Notes: generated by a model not told the origin, from the sequence alone. DNA of 64,000 nucleotides from Isoetes taiwanensis (GCA_021234155.1 JAJEKV010000006.1:7839003-7903002), one strand, 5' to 3'; positions 1 to 12,545 are shown, counted from the first letter of the stretch. Made by a program: numbers and translations.

Positions 1-1010
1 CATACCTATCATCCCAAACAATCTCTACCGTCAAAGACATCCCGAACAATCTCTGCCATCTAAGTATCACAAAGTGTCACACAAACCCTAACTAATCCCA
101 GACAATCGCAACCCTGGACTAGCACAGTCGTCAGAATCGTCGATCCTACGACCCAGATTCTATGTTGGGGCCTCTAGACACCTCTCGTTTCGCTTATAAT
201 CATTTATGATTGGAGGCGCCTATGATTTTGAAATATGAAATACGCTTTTGCCTAAGGTTTTGAGGGAATATCGAACATCTATACGGCTTCGCTTAAGATT
301 TTAGAATATGAAATACGGGGGTTCGAACCTCTACCAAAATAACTCAATGTCCTAATAAGACTATTTTAACCAATGTACTCAGTGAGGTAATGTGATTATT
401 TTTTATCTTGAATCCATGTTTTTTTTTATAACAACCTATTCAATTGTTTTAGGAATATATAGTCTATGATTTCAGAAATTGTTATTTTTACATCCATATC
501 AAATCCCCCGGAACCCCCTGTTATTTTGCTACATAAAATCAAATCAAGGCCTTCTATATGTCACTCCATCCTCCAACAAGAGGGTTGCCCCTTACGGGCA
601 ACCCAAAAAGCCTTAGGTAATATGGCTTTGTTGCTTTTAGGATGTGTATTTAAGACTTTCCCTGTAGTATATTTTTTACTCCATGTGTTTTAACAAGATA
701 CACAACTTAGAAAGGTATCTACTTCCAACGTAATTTTTAATCCCACTTTATATTGCCAATGTTTAATGACTTTGCAAACATGTGAATAACATTCAAAACA
801 TATACTCTCAACACACTTGAATTTGGCTAATGCACACAGTTGGCAACAGCTGATATACACAGTTGACAAAGGTGGTTCCTAGGAACACATTTGTATTAAC
901 AAAAAAAAGATGTTTGGATGAGTTCTTCCAGGATGACAACCATTGTGAGTACCATCGAGCTCATTCCACCTCTGGCCACGATTTGCACAAACTTGTGAGG
1001 ATGCATCTGC
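1..1010. other. Intergenic, no gene seen
   Basis: AT-rich sequence with only short stop-limited frames and no recognisable domain. A GGTTCGAACC motif near 314-323 resembles a pol III B box, but no matching A box was found. Confidence 0.5.
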
Positions 1011-1057
1011 AATCTATCACATTGACTATTGTCTATGGAGAGCTTGCTATATACAAG

Positions 1058-1155
1058 AATTTCCTTCTACTTGCAATTCTATTGTGGAAGATGTGCCGAC
1101 GTGCGTTACCGCGAAGGCACATCTGACATAGCAGAATTGCAAGTAGAAGGAAATT
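1058..1155. repeat. 98-bp hairpin with perfect 23-bp arms
   Basis: Arms at 1058-1080 and 1133-1155 are exact reverse complements. A second inner stem pairs 1088-1097 with 1116-1124 (AGATGTGCC/GGCACATCT), leaving a GC-rich loop. A direct repeat of about 30 bp (around 1014-1044 and 1372-1403, sharing TCTATCACATTG and GTCTATGGAGAG) flanks this hairpin together with the adjacent MITE. It could be a small foldback element or a small-RNA precursor; sequence alone does not separate these. Confidence 0.7.
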
Positions 1156-1166
1156 ATTGAAATGTG

Positions 1167-1367
1167 AAGTTCGGTTACCTTTAATTCAGGCGAAAATCTG
1201 AGGTGGAATCTTCAAAAACATCCAGAATAATGAGGAAACTCGCCGTAAATAGGTCTCGATAATCCTCCGATTCTAGTTTCAAAAGTCACTTACATTCCTT
1301 TAAAGCATCCTTGCCACGTGACAAAGCATGATTGGACAAGGGGCCTGAATTGAAGGTAACCGAACTT
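1167..1367. mobile_element. MITE-like element with 25-bp terminal inverted repeats
   Basis: The left end (1167-1191, starting AAGTTCGGTTACC) and right end (1343-1367, ending GGTAACCGAACTT) are inverted repeats with one mismatch in 25. The 201-bp interior has no coding capacity. No clear target-site duplication is visible, so the superfamily is not assigned. Confidence 0.65.
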
Positions 1368-1403
1368 TACGTCTATCACATTGTCTAGTGTCTATGGAGA
1401 GTG

Positions 1404-2493
1404 GCTCATCGCAATTTTACACTAAGGGCGGTTTCCCATAGGCATACAGCCTAAAGGTTTTCTCAAGGGCAGAAGAAAACTTCCAACACTCTTCCACCAT
1501 TCTCATGTCTTCTTGTAAGAAGAGAGGATGAGGTGAGGATGAGGTTTGATACAGTAGGTAGAGTCGTAAGTGAACCCAACCTCTAGCATTCGGTCGTGTC
1601 TCGAGGGACTAAGGGCGGATCCCCATTAGGGTGGCACCTGTGTTTCCCACCTGTGCCACGTAAGCGATTTACAGCACCAGCAAAAGCCACCATTCTCGTT
1701 TGAACCCTGTGCCACGTAAGCAAAAATAAGGGAAATCGAATTGAATGTTTCCATTGCTCCCGCTTTTCTTACCTGTTGGCTTCACGGTGACCGAGGATTG
1801 AACGCAGAGGATTGAACGCCAGTTTTGATACGCCCTAAACGACAAACTCCAGGATCACTTCAGTTTTTCAGAGTCCCGGATGCGGTGCCATGTCATTCGA
1901 AATCAGTTGGGGTGAAAGTAATGGGAACGGAAGTGCCATGTGGCACTGAATTTCCGGTAAAATACCCTGGAGATGGACCCTAACCAAGAAAGCATGAAGC
2001 ATGCAAGAACCCGAGAATGAGGTTGGAGATCCATGTGGGAACTGAGCAAATCTGGGTTCGAGGAAGACTTCACCGCAAGCTATTTGCAGGTCTCATGGGG
2101 AGCCGCCATAATCGTGAGAACTGAATTGATGACAAATTCTTACAACATGGTGCCGTACTAAGCCGTAACTTCTTGCCCGTTCTTCACACATCCACGCAAA
2201 TTATAAGGCAATCGAACCATACACGATTTATGTTAATCCAATGGCGAATTACGTTGTCCACCCTATTGTTAACTTCTGTTACAAAACATCTCAAAGTGCA
2301 TTTTTTTGAGAGTGCAAGGTTAGACAACCCACTTTGAACTTCTAATCCAGAGAAAGAGTTCCACTACAAGGGTTTGGATTTCATGCACCATTCCCTGCAA
2401 CTTGTGTCCTTAACAAGTTGGGAAGGGTAGCCAATGCTGTTAACAGCAACACCAAAACAATAAGAACCTTTAGCAAATGCTAGAATATTAGCC
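1404..2493. other. Downstream flank of the SET gene, no gene seen
   Basis: No supported gene. A 15-bp direct repeat CTGTGCCACGTAAGC lies at 1651-1665 and 1707-1721, within a stretch that looks internally duplicated. Confidence 0.5.
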
Positions 2494-4445
2494 TCATCTT
2501 CTTGCCTCAATTTGAGCTTTGGCAAATGAGCTTCTCTTAAAATTTGCAAGTAGTCTATGCTGGCATCTCCTCAAAATTTGGCGCTCGCTTACCCTCAAGG
2601 AAAGCGAATGAAACACCTGAAAGTTATCAGGACTTGTGTGGTTTAAGATACTCAAGTCTTGATCAACTGAATCTGTAGGATATTGGCCGTCTCGTGCTTC
2701 AATAATCGCCAGAAAAGTCTTGCATACTGCAGGCGTGAGAAACCTACATTGTATGTTCTTTGATCCAAGTCCAATGTTCTCCATATTACTTTTCCTCAAT
2801 AGCGAGTGACTCATTAAAATGTTCTTGCTATAACTTTGGAACTGCTGTTGTCTTGCTTGAGAGCCTAAGATGTGTAACAACATCTTTATATTTCCTCGGA
2901 TTTTTCTGGAAAAGGAGGAAAGATTCTGGTAAAGTACACTGGAGGCATGCACCAAAAAAATTAGCAGTAGCATCTCTATTTGAGGCTTCCCACTCTTGGT
3001 GATCTCAAAATACTCACTGCCTTGTGATGAATATGGTGAAAAACCAGCTTTCCTCCACAATGATTTTCGTCTTGCCAAATGCTTCCTTGTAAAGGAAGTT
3101 GACAAAACTTCCATTACAATGTCCATGTCAATATTTACAATATCAAATGGATTATTGCACTCTGTAAAGCCATATCTAAGCAATAAGGCAGCATTGCTTG
3201 ACTGTCCATATGTATTAAAAACCTGTGCAAAAATTGCAATATCAGAAAAAATACAGAGAAGTAGATAAGAAGCAAAATGCTTTGCTACCTCGGATCTCTG
3301 TTTGACATCTTTTATTAATACCATTTCCAATATCTCTGGATCATCATCACCACCATCATCACTTCCACTAACAAACTCACGCCCATGGCCACTCATAGGC
3401 ATGTCTTCAGTTATTTCTAATCTCTCACAATCTGATGACTCGGATGCCTCAAATGGTGAGGCACTAAAATGCACATGTTCAGCACATGTCTTGTGGTTAA
3501 ACCTGCAAAAAGTTCAAAAGCCATAATACAATACACCATATTCAGCACCAACTTAAAACATCTCCTTAATATTGAAAAAGAAGAAGCACAGCCACCTACA
3601 TGTCTGCAAATGGAACCATCCCATATCCATGGAAATCGTCAATGTCAAAAGACCGAGATGCAACTACTGATTTTGCAGCCAGATAGTCTTCAAGTTTAAA
3701 GTACTCCCTTGGAAACCAAAGTGGATATTGATGTGTTAAAGGAAGAACGCTTTCTTGCCAGTCCTCTTCCATAAGAACTCTATCCTCCTTAATCGCCTGA
3801 CTAGAATGCATAAGTCCAAACATCAGAATACTGATAAATTGATTAATTCTACATCTTCAAATAAATAAGAGGGCTCACCTTGTGGAGCTCGGTTCCAATA
3901 AGCAGGTCATCAATTTCCTCCTCACTCCACACAAATGGAAGCATCTCCTTGAATGGCAAGATACTCAAGTAGCAAAACCATGGTGACAGCTCCTTCCGGC
4001 TTCTTTCATACATGACAGCCACAGTTAATCCCAAACCCCCTGCTAAGCCTGCTTCTTCCAGTATATCAGCTGCCCCTGTGGTCTTCACAGTGAGACAGGC
4101 TTTCTTTGGTATCTTTGCAATAACTTCATCTTTCTTCAAATCACACACTGCTCTTACACCAGTACCTGCTACAACTGTTCTGTCTGTCTCAAAGCTTAAA
4201 GCAGTACTGTATTCAATTCCGTTTTGTTGCATCCAACAAACAAATTCCGCCAGCTTCCTGCAGGTGATCATATGAGGTAAACATAAACATGATGGAACGG
4301 ATGTCTATTGGCATGAACTTGTACTCCAATCAAACAAAATGAAGTTGTGATCTAATTTAACAAACAGAAGTTGTTCAAATTGAACAAAATAAAATGGCCC
4401 ACGTTGAAGATGTCTAGTGGTTTATTACCTGCTTGAAGTGGCCAT
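2494..4445 (-). CDS. SETD6/LSMT-like SET-domain protein lysine methyltransferase, five exons
   Basis: Exons on the minus strand are 4445-4429, 4257-3879, 3796-3600, 3502-3289 and 3222-2494. All introns are GT-AG and phases match, giving 1536 nt or 511 residues. The first exon is only 17 nt: ATG at 4445, then donor AG|GTAATA joined to CTGCAG|GAAG. SET hallmarks are a GTGVRAVCDLKKDEV segment near the N-terminus, the RSFDIDDFHGYGMVP block, an NHK motif at residues 200-202 spanning the exon 3/4 junction, and VFNTYG then LLLRYGF around residues 270-285, followed by a helical substrate-binding C-terminal region ending in SLRVSERQILRR. The family transfers methyl from S-adenosylmethionine to lysine (in some members histidine) of non-histone proteins. 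An acidic stretch (DDGGDDDPE) sits between the NHK and NTYG motifs. Without the first exon, translation could start at an in-frame ATG at 4271. The 66-nt fourth intron (3288-3223) is in frame and stop-free, so retention would add 22 residues. The substrate is unknown. Confidence 0.9.
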
Positions 4446-4467
4446 CCGCTGGTCAAGAACGACGATA

Positions 4468-4476
4468 AAACCCTAA
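4468..4476 (+). promoter_or_regulatory. Telo-box (AAACCCTAA) just upstream of the SET gene start
   Basis: AAACCCTAA lies 23 bp upstream of the ATG at 4445. Such motifs are common near transcription starts of plant housekeeping genes. Function here is inferred from motif and position only. Confidence 0.45.
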
Positions 4477-4489
4477 GAGCCGAGATCCT

Positions 4490-6480
4490 ATACATGTATT
4501 TTCTACCTTACATGTACTTATACTTTACGGTTATTCGTATACAGAATGGGCGTTATCGTAGAGCCCTGTTGATTATGTATTGGCACGACATTAGAATAGA
4601 ACAGAATATAGCCATGTTGATATGCCAAGAATGTATGTAAGTTTGTTGTAATGGGAAAATCTGTTAGTTCGTCTGTTTTGCACCATGTACTTGGTTTGGG
4701 AAGTTCCTCGGAACCCTTGTAACCTTCTGGACAAAATCCAGATTTAGCAGGATAGATTTGAAACAATAGGAAAACTTTCGGTTGAAAATAGCAGATTTTT
4801 TTGGTGTTTCCGGAGGAATCGAGGCCCTATGTTGGAGTTTGCCAGGGTTGGTTCACAACAGTCGGAAAGGTGCTTCCTGAGGCTGAAAAATTCCCGAACC
4901 AAGACTTGTATCAAAATCCAATGGTTGAAGCCAAGAATGCTAAACAAAACAAACAAATTGTTACTAAATGGAGATTCATGGGAATAAAATGTTGCCATGT
5001 GGCATCATATCTTTGAACATATGGCAGAATGGTTTTTATGATTCAGAAAATCACTAGTAAACGTGTGCCCGACATTGCCATGCATAAGTTGAGGTAATAA
5101 TAACAAAGTGTTCAACCAACGTTGTAAATGTCGGACGTGGGCATGTTTAAGCCAACCCTAAATCTCAAAAAACCTGCTAAGTCCACAAAAACGCCGTGTG
5201 TTTTTTTTTGTGACGAGGCTATAACATGTCAAAGACCCGGATATACCACAGATATACCCGTGGCTTAAACATGGCGGCGCCTGATATATACAACGCTCCT
5301 TGTGTTCAATAACAATTAACAAAGTTTGTACTTTTCTAAGTTTATTTGCTTGAAAATCTGCTATTAGTTCGTATGTCTGATAGTGTATCCTTTGCATTAT
5401 GGAGTGGGCATCATTTATAGACATGCATGGCGTCCTTGATGTTTATTAAGATACATGGAGAAAGAAAGTGGATTGCATGCTTTCTAATAAGTTGAACAAT
5501 CTCCGCAAAACACATCCAATTTCTAAACTACATCCAAACTCACTTTTCCAGCTTGACAATCTGAATGGCAACTTGACAATTAAGACTTACATGGTTATAT
5601 CAATCTACCATTGTCACCATCTTGATAAGATCTAGAGTCATGTCGTAGTTGTGTCCTCTAAAACCACAAATGGAACTTTCAGAATATGCAAATCCAAAAA
5701 AAAAAAAAACTAACATATTATCCCGTCCAACAATAGCAGTTAAGTATTGTTATGGGGCACAAAACATTGCAAAAATTCTAGATCACTGCAAGTAAATTGG
5801 TGCCATCATAAGTAGGATCATGTATCCTTGTGCCATCATAAGTAGGACCATGTATGTATCAACATGACATAATGAGATACTGAATATTCAAACATTTCGT
5901 AGTGCATAGGATTTTCAAATATTGACATGGACATTGTGAGATCTATATTGGCATGGCATTGTGCATTTTTGTTATTTGTTAAAGGCATCGGAAGAGGCTA
6001 TTATTAATGCTTTTTTTGAGTGTGATTAGGCAAACAATTGCATTAACCTGGGGTATGTATGCAAAAAGTTAATGTAGGCACCGCAATCCCCCAGTAGATG
6101 ACAAATCGCTTGCAACTGTAGGTAGTTAATCATAAAACCTTTCATGTATCGTATAGCATTGTGGTATTTTGCACTTCATAAATCAACAGAATAACAACAT
6201 AGAAGCATTCCATATAATATGTCAAAGACTGGTCATTTTAGCATGAATGTAGAATTATCTAAATATTATCAAAACGCTACTATCGGCAATAACTTATAAT
6301 TATGGCAGGGATTTGAACCCTCTATCCAAATAAAATCAGCATAAAACTGTCATAAAGACAGAAGTCAACATGGAACCGAATGAGAGATGGAAAAGGCCAG
6401 AAGCTTCATAAACCTTTGGTTCTTAGCCAGAATATACACATCCGAAGCATACCAATCCATCACAGACTGCATTACAAATT
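4490..6480. other. Upstream flank of the SET gene, no gene seen
   Basis: No supported coding region. A short inverted repeat (around 5133-5146 against 5263-5276, core CATGTTTAAGCCA) brackets about 145 bp and may be a decayed MITE. A tandem pair of about 29 bp, each starting TGCCATCATAAGTAGGA, lies around 5801-5855. Confidence 0.45.
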
Positions 6481-6484
6481 ACAC

Positions 6485-6603
6485 AGAAGCCTTATCGTAT
6501 TGGTAAAGGGTTTGGCTATGTGCTTTTAGGTCAAGGGTTCAAGTCCCCATAGTACACTTTTTGGTCTCCGTGGACGATAAAATCATATTCTATTCTATTC
6601 ATA
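6485..6603 (+). mobile_element. tRNA-derived SINE with (TATTC)n tail
   Basis: An A-box-like stretch around 6491-6510 (TCGTATTGGTAAAGGG) and a good B box GGTTCAAGTCC at 6536-6546 have pol III promoter spacing. The 3' module GGTCTCCGTGGACGATAAAA (about 6573-6592) is followed by a TATTC microsatellite instead of poly(A). The same 3' module ends two other elements in the window (near 56790-56815 on the plus strand, and 19860-19890 on the minus strand), which supports a mobile family. The 5' boundary is approximate. Confidence 0.65.
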
Positions 6604-6977
6604 TGCCTCAAAAGTAAAACGACATTATGTTGAACAAACTCATAATTTGGATCCCAAATTCAACTATGCAATCTAGCATGTCTGATATGGTGGTGCTCGG
6701 GGGAGCGGTTCAGGCCGAACGCATCCAGAATTATTATTAGTGATTAGTTTGTCAAGGGTAGCCTCTATCCTAAATTATGCTCTTAAATTATGATGTTTGG
6801 GCCATGGTAGGCAATAGATTTCTTGTGACGGCCCCGGCTCACATACGATGCCCCGATCGTATACAAACTGGAGATCATCCCTCAAACCAGCATCTGCCCG
6901 CTGATGTGAGGCCGTCCACCTAACATCGGGCCCTCGATGGTGGCCAAGAACCCGACGGGGAAGAATGGACGTGTCAT

Positions 6978-7690
6978 TCATCCCGTCTCCCTCGGGATCG
7001 ACCTAGCAACGGAAGCGTAAACAAAACATGAGCACCAACACCAGAAACCATTAAGCTTGTTGCAGAAAAAGATATGACTCATAGTTTCATCATTACCACA
7101 GGGCATAGGACAACCAGCTGAAATATTAGGACTTCTCCTTGATAAGGAATGGAGATTATTCAAACTACCATTAGCAATAAGCCAGATGAAATAACAGACC
7201 TTGGAAGGACAGTAAGAGTTCCAAACATTAGAGAATAAAGCTTTAAGTTGATCAGCATTAATTGAAGCATTCGGATATGGACGAAGCTGATAAAAGAGAC
7301 ACCAAGAAAGAGCTGCCCTAAGTGCCGGTTTCCCAAAAGGAATACACCGCCCAAGTGCTTGCGCAACCAATCTCATTCCAGACGAATGTATCATACCCAC
7401 CAAGTAGCAACAAATGAACTTACAAATGACTTGGCATACCTGCATCAGCCATAGTCACGTCCTGACTTAGAGAGTGAGTCTTTGTGATATTTGTAAGTTA
7501 TCTAGAGTCATCACGGTGCCTGCCTTGCATTTTCTAATTCTATCTAAATCCCCACGTCTGGTATTCGCCAGATAGTTAATTTCTTGCCACCCTGGCTTGC
7601 ATTGATGTTCTAGCCCTAGACGTTTAAAATTATAACTCTGCGTAACCCATTGACTTCGACTCTTCCTCATCCAAGCAGGCATCATGTTGG
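6978..7690 (-). pseudogene. LINE ORF2 C-terminal fragment (zinc-binding RVT region)
   Basis: The minus-strand frame at 7445-6978 carries the NVWNSYCPSKVCYFIWLIANGS block followed by Cys/His residues (CPMPCG...MSHIFFC), the zf-RVT region at the end of plant L1-type ORF2. It matches the equivalent part of the LINE at 17.9-18.2 kb in layout (NIWNSYC...YFSWLIAN). A preceding piece (7685-7467) is in another frame. No reverse transcriptase core or poly(A) tail is left. Confidence 0.75.
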
Positions 7691-7699
7691 ATATCTACC

Positions 7700-10380
7700 C
7701 TTTCGTGTCTCCACAACCACATTTGACTTACAGCAGATAACTCTTATTCGTCACCCAGCCAGAAGTTGTACTATTGTACTATTCAACCCCATCATCTTGA
7801 GCTTTATTTTATTGCCCGTTGACATTTATTACAAGTGCCAACTACAACATCCTACCTTCGCATGCAACAGATTGACTGTTGTTTGCACATTCCAGACATA
7901 CTCCAGACCCTTCATTGGTAAGTTTGGGGTACACTCGTCCTTCTCTCTTCGTATCACTCCATAGATTACCTCTCCAAGATGTTTATCCTATGGTCCATAG
8001 TACGTACGTGATAAACATATGTCCACAATACTAGAGCTCTGCCTTAACTTATCTAAAGTGTAAGCTTGGTAGTTCCTTGAAACAAAATCTATTGCCTATG
8101 TACCTTTACGATGTGGCTGAGCCACCGACTTGCCAACTGGACAATGGCCAACTCTATGTTGGAATTCTATATGCTGCCTGCATTTTGATAGCGTCCCCAA
8201 CTACTTCAATGATTCCTTTAGTGCCTTCTGGTACTTCAGTCGTGTACATAAACTATGATCCTCCCACGGGATTATGCCATAATTTCGAAGGTTACTACCC
8301 CAGATGAGGAGCTTTTCTAAAGGCTCCTTCAGCTAAATGTCCTTTGTATCCCCAATATCAACCATGCTTTGTTACAATTAACCTATTTTCTTAAGTTATC
8401 ATGTCAACTTCAACTTTTGATCGATTTCAAATGTTGTCCTCTTTGGCTTCCTCATAATGAGACGGAGGCATTAAACCCCCTCAATCTCATAATAGAAAAC
8501 CCCTATGATCGAACCTTCGTTAGCAATCGCCATAGGGTTATCCAATTCTTTATCGTCTTAAGGGTCTTAAAATCATAAGAGGTGTGTACCTCAGAACCAG
8601 GGATCCTCATTCCCTTACTTCGGGATTTAGCATTGCTCCCCCCAGAGTAAGGAAATTCTCAGAATATATAGAGTACTGATTCATATAATCTCATCCCATC
8701 TCTTCTATACACCTCGTCTTGATTCTTATTGGGACTTGGAACTGGTATATATTGCGCTCTTGTCAGTTATCTCTAAGGTTATAATTGGCAAAGCCACAAT
8801 CCTAATCTTCTTCCATTATTGGAAGGGATATTTCATACATCATGCTATTTCCACACCCACTTGATACTCTCAGCTTATAACGCTGAATTAATTCATTGGC
8901 CTCTAGAACCTTTGAGTAGTTAAACTCCTATTATCCGTTATTTCCATACCGTTTAAACCATCCTCGGGATGTTCTAGAATGTAACATCACCATATACGCT
9001 AGACTTACTTTGGCTATTTCCCTGACTTGAACACCTTTCATGTCCCTTAATATGTTGTACTTGCCGACGTCTGTCAACCCCAAACAATTGAGATAACTTG
9101 AATGCTTATCTCTGTTACTTCATACCTCCTTAAATACCTTCAGGTACGAGTATACCATTATGCTTATCTCTAACTTTATCCTATAACATTCCATTCGTCT
9201 TGCACGAATATCCTATTATTTTCCTGTATGACATAAATGGAATGTCACAGTCGACATCCTTAATATCATTATTAATGCAGTATTGGATACTACTTTTCAA
9301 CATTCATGACCGCTACCTTGTTATTATGTGATATAGTAGCATGTGTGAACCAATCCTAAGTTTGGAATCATATGTCATTCTTTCACATAGCCACATAGCG
9401 GTGCTCATATTTGCCTGCCGTATTGTACAATCCTCACTATCTACGTGTTTAATACATGTGTCCTTCCATGTATACTCTTGTCATAGCCTACAATTATAAT
9501 CCGCTCCCATATAACCATCTGGTAGATGATGTTATCCACCATAATTCAACTTCGTGTTATATTGTACCATACACATTGTGGTTTTAACACGACACTTTCC
9601 ATAGTCTCTGATTCATACACATAGCAAAAGAACGTAGTTCGACTTGATCCTCAAGCTCTAATCACAAATACCACAGTGAGAGATGCCACCTTAAGTTTCT
9701 CTGAACATGTTTAACATCTACTCTAGGAACTCTTCTCTTCATTATTTCCGTACTCATATGAAAAGTGAACTAGAACTCATGCTATAGTATCTACATATAC
9801 TATGTTTGTGCTTGTCTCTACCTTCCAAGGAGCAGAGGTATGACTGCCCTCACCATTCTCTATGAAGCTACATCAGCTTCCATATCACCAAGTCGATCGT
9901 TTTTCCATAAGGTTACGCTTAATTCACAACTAAGCTAAACCCTCAGAGTATCATTGTTTTATACAATATACCTTGTGCCCGGAAACTTGCACTCTTATTT
10001 TCTAACAGTGCTATTTCTTCGAGTCAATCCACATTACAATAAACTACTCCGATGTATCACGTATACATTGCCACCATTAATTTCATCTTCTCTCACGTTT
10101 CATTCTATATACGTCTCATGAAGATCATCTCTCTCCAACTTATACTCTCACCAACGCATTCTTCTCTCGGTCTGGGAATTATTCTACGGACTCATATCTG
10201 CGATTCATATTGGATTTATTCTAATATCTTTTGAGCCTCCCATGCATCACAATGTCATATTTCATATCAACTCTGCATTCGATTTCCCAGCACCTTTTAG
10301 CAATTTGTTAAACATTTTGCTAATCCCTTCCAAGTTGTTTGAATTCTCAAACTATCCCGTACCCTTTGATCCTGTGTTGC
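7700..10380. other. G-poor degenerate sequence, possibly decayed interior of an LTR element
   Basis: The plus strand is strikingly poor in G and rich in C/T/A, with no frame over about 105 codons and no domain that I can recognise on either strand. Because it runs into polypurine tracts at 10381-10456 it may be an ancient retrotransposon interior. That is inference only. Confidence 0.3.
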
Positions 10381-10640
10381 TTAAGGAGGGGAGACTTTCT
10401 TTATCATATGTGATGTGTCTAGATGCTGAGGACAGCATCACTTTAAGGAGGGGAGAATATGACGTTCCACATATTTATATGCCTTTTGGGTATAAATACA
10501 TGACACGTCACTATGAATAATTAATGGCATATTAATTATTCATAAGCTAAGGTTAGCTATGTTAACTCATTAAATATTAAGGTGGAAACCTAACCCTAAA
10601 CCCTAATTCGAATTTAGGGTTTAACATAATATAAAAAAGG
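10381..10640 (+). mobile_element. Polypurine tracts and start of a putative LTR
   Basis: TTAAGGAGGGGAGA occurs twice (about 10380-10394 and 10442-10455), as expected for a polypurine tract region. Downstream, a TG start near 10459 (TGACGTTCC), a TATA-like GGGTATAAATACA at about 10488-10500 and a perfect hairpin (arms TATGAATAATTAAT, 10512-10525 and 10531-10544) fit an LTR. CCCTAAACCCTAA and TTTAGGGTTT around 10594-10623 are telomere-like (telo-box) motifs. No matching second LTR or primer-binding site was found. Confidence 0.45.
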
Positions 10641-11390
10641 CCTAAGTATCAATTAATTAAGGATAACTAATCTAGAACTGCCACCTGGCCCAAATTGATT
10701 GGGCAAGCCAGAACTGCCAACTTGGGACACCCAAATTGGGGCTTTCACCCCAATTTGCCCCAAATCGAGTTGGGGAAAATTGGTGGACGAGGAGCTGCTG
10801 CTCACCTTGGTTCCAGCCAGAAGGATGGAGAACCAAAGAGATAGCTATGATACCGATTAGTTTTAGCATAGCTTGTATTCTTTTGACCCTTGTTTGAGTA
10901 GATGGATGATTAGATTCTATTCTATGATCTACTTATGATGATGGTGGATGTTTGTATCTAATGGTTATTTTCTCTTTCTGTTCCTCCTGTGTTGTATTGG
11001 ATTAAGGAGGTTAGAGACCTAAAGGCTATCTAGATTTAGTGATGCTCCTAGCTAGAACCCCTTAAATCCCATTAAATGTGGCCTATGCACAAGAGCCCAC
11101 CTGGCTGTGGATGATATGATGTGATTCAGCACCAAATAACGAGTATGATGGTGGATCAGGGGTGGGGTCTTGACTAGTGCGGCTATAGGACTCCTACAGT
11201 ATGCTAGGCTTATAGTCGGTCACTGAAAGTGCTGAGTATGGGTCTGGCACTCTCTGGATTGCAGGAGACATGCCTTTATCACTACCACCCCAATTCTGGG
11301 ACCACACTTAAAAACAACAGTAAAAGAAAAACCACATGTTGTTGTTCAAAAAACTCTACATGTGGTTATGTGGAGGTGTTTATTAAGAAG
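10641..11390. other. No gene seen
   Basis: Contains short internal repeats of CCCAAATTG around 10690-10770 and an inverted repeat around 11330-11380 (ACCACATGTTG / CTACATGTGGTT). No coding region is supported. Confidence 0.45.
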
Positions 11391-11394
11391 ACGA

Positions 11395-12545
11395 TGTAGG
11401 TTTTTTTTAAGGAGCTATAGCTCTTTTTTTTTTGAAGGTGTGGTTTTTTTTTAGGTGTGGTTTCATTTTGCGGAAGTGTAGTTTTTTTTTTAAAGATGAG
11501 TTGTTTTTAAGAGGATGTTGTTTTCTGAGGTGTGGTTTATAATAAGGTGTTGTTTTTAAGTAGCTATTTTTTAAGGAAATATGGTTTTTTAAGGTGTCGT
11601 TTATAAGTAGGTGTAGTTTTAAGTAATTTGTTTTTCTAAGGAAGTATAGTTTTTCTGAAGTGGTATGATTTTTTTAAGTCTAGGTGTTAGTTTTGAGGTG
11701 TAGTTTGTAAGTGAGTGTAGTTTTTAAATTTGTTTTTGGAAAGAAGTATGGGTTTTGAGGTGTGGTTTGTAAGTGGGTGTAGTTCTTAAGTGGTTGTTTT
11801 CTAATGAAGTATGGTTTTCTGAAGTGGTGTAGTTTATAACTAGGTGTAGTTTTTAAGAAGCTATTTCTAAGGAAGTATGGTTTTTTGGAGGTGTAGTTTT
11901 TAAGTAGCTATTTGTTAAGGAAATATGGTTTTTTAAGGTGTGGTTTATAAGTAGGTGTAGTTTTTTAAGTAGCTGTTTTTCTAAGGAAGTATAGTATTAA
12001 AGTGGTATGATTTTTTAAGTCTAGGTGTTGTTTTTGAGGTGTAGTTTATAAGTGAGTGTAGTTTTAAGCAAATTGTTTTTGGAAAGGAAGTATGGGTTTT
12101 TGAGGTGTGGTTTATAAGTTGGTGTAGTTCTTAAGTGGTTGTTTTCTAATGAAGTATGGTTTTCTGAAGTGGTGTAGTTTATAACTAGGTGTAGTTTTTA
12201 AGAAGCTATTTTTAAGGAAGTATGGTTTTTTGGAGGTGTGGTTTATATAATTAGGTGTAGTTTTTAAGTAGCTGTTTTTTTAGGGAAGTATGGTTTTTTG
12301 AAGTGTAGTTTATAAGTAGATATAGTTTCTAAGTGGCTATATTTTAAGGAAGTATGGTTTTCTAAAGTGGTGTGGTTAACGACTAGATATAGTTTTCAAG
12401 TAGCTATTTCTTAAGTAAGTATAGTTTTTTTTGAGTTGTAATTTATAACTATGTGTAGTTTCTAGTAACTATTTTTGATTAAAAAAGTATGGTTTTTTCT
12501 TAAGTAAGTATAGTTTTTTTTAGTTGTAATTTATAAATATCTAGC
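11395..12545 (+). repeat. Degenerate G/T-rich minisatellite, period about 55-60 bp
   Basis: About twenty imperfect units built from AAGGAAGTATGGTTTTTT, GAGGTGTGGTTTATAAGT and AGGTGTAGTTTTTAAGTAGCT modules. The strand is almost free of C. The same family occurs in reverse orientation at 28093-28432. A stray piece (GTAGTTTCTAGTAACTATTTTTGATTA) also lies beside the foldback near 15233-15258. Confidence 0.85.

Noticed and set aside
6290-6335. B-box-like GGTTCAAATCCC on the minus strand, possible tRNA gene or SINE
   Set aside because: No A box or cloverleaf at the right distance; kept only as a hint of decayed SINEs.
10588-10623. Telomere-like CCCTAAA/TTTAGGG motifs as an interstitial telomere
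   Set aside because: Only two or three units; better explained as telo-box-type motifs in a putative LTR.
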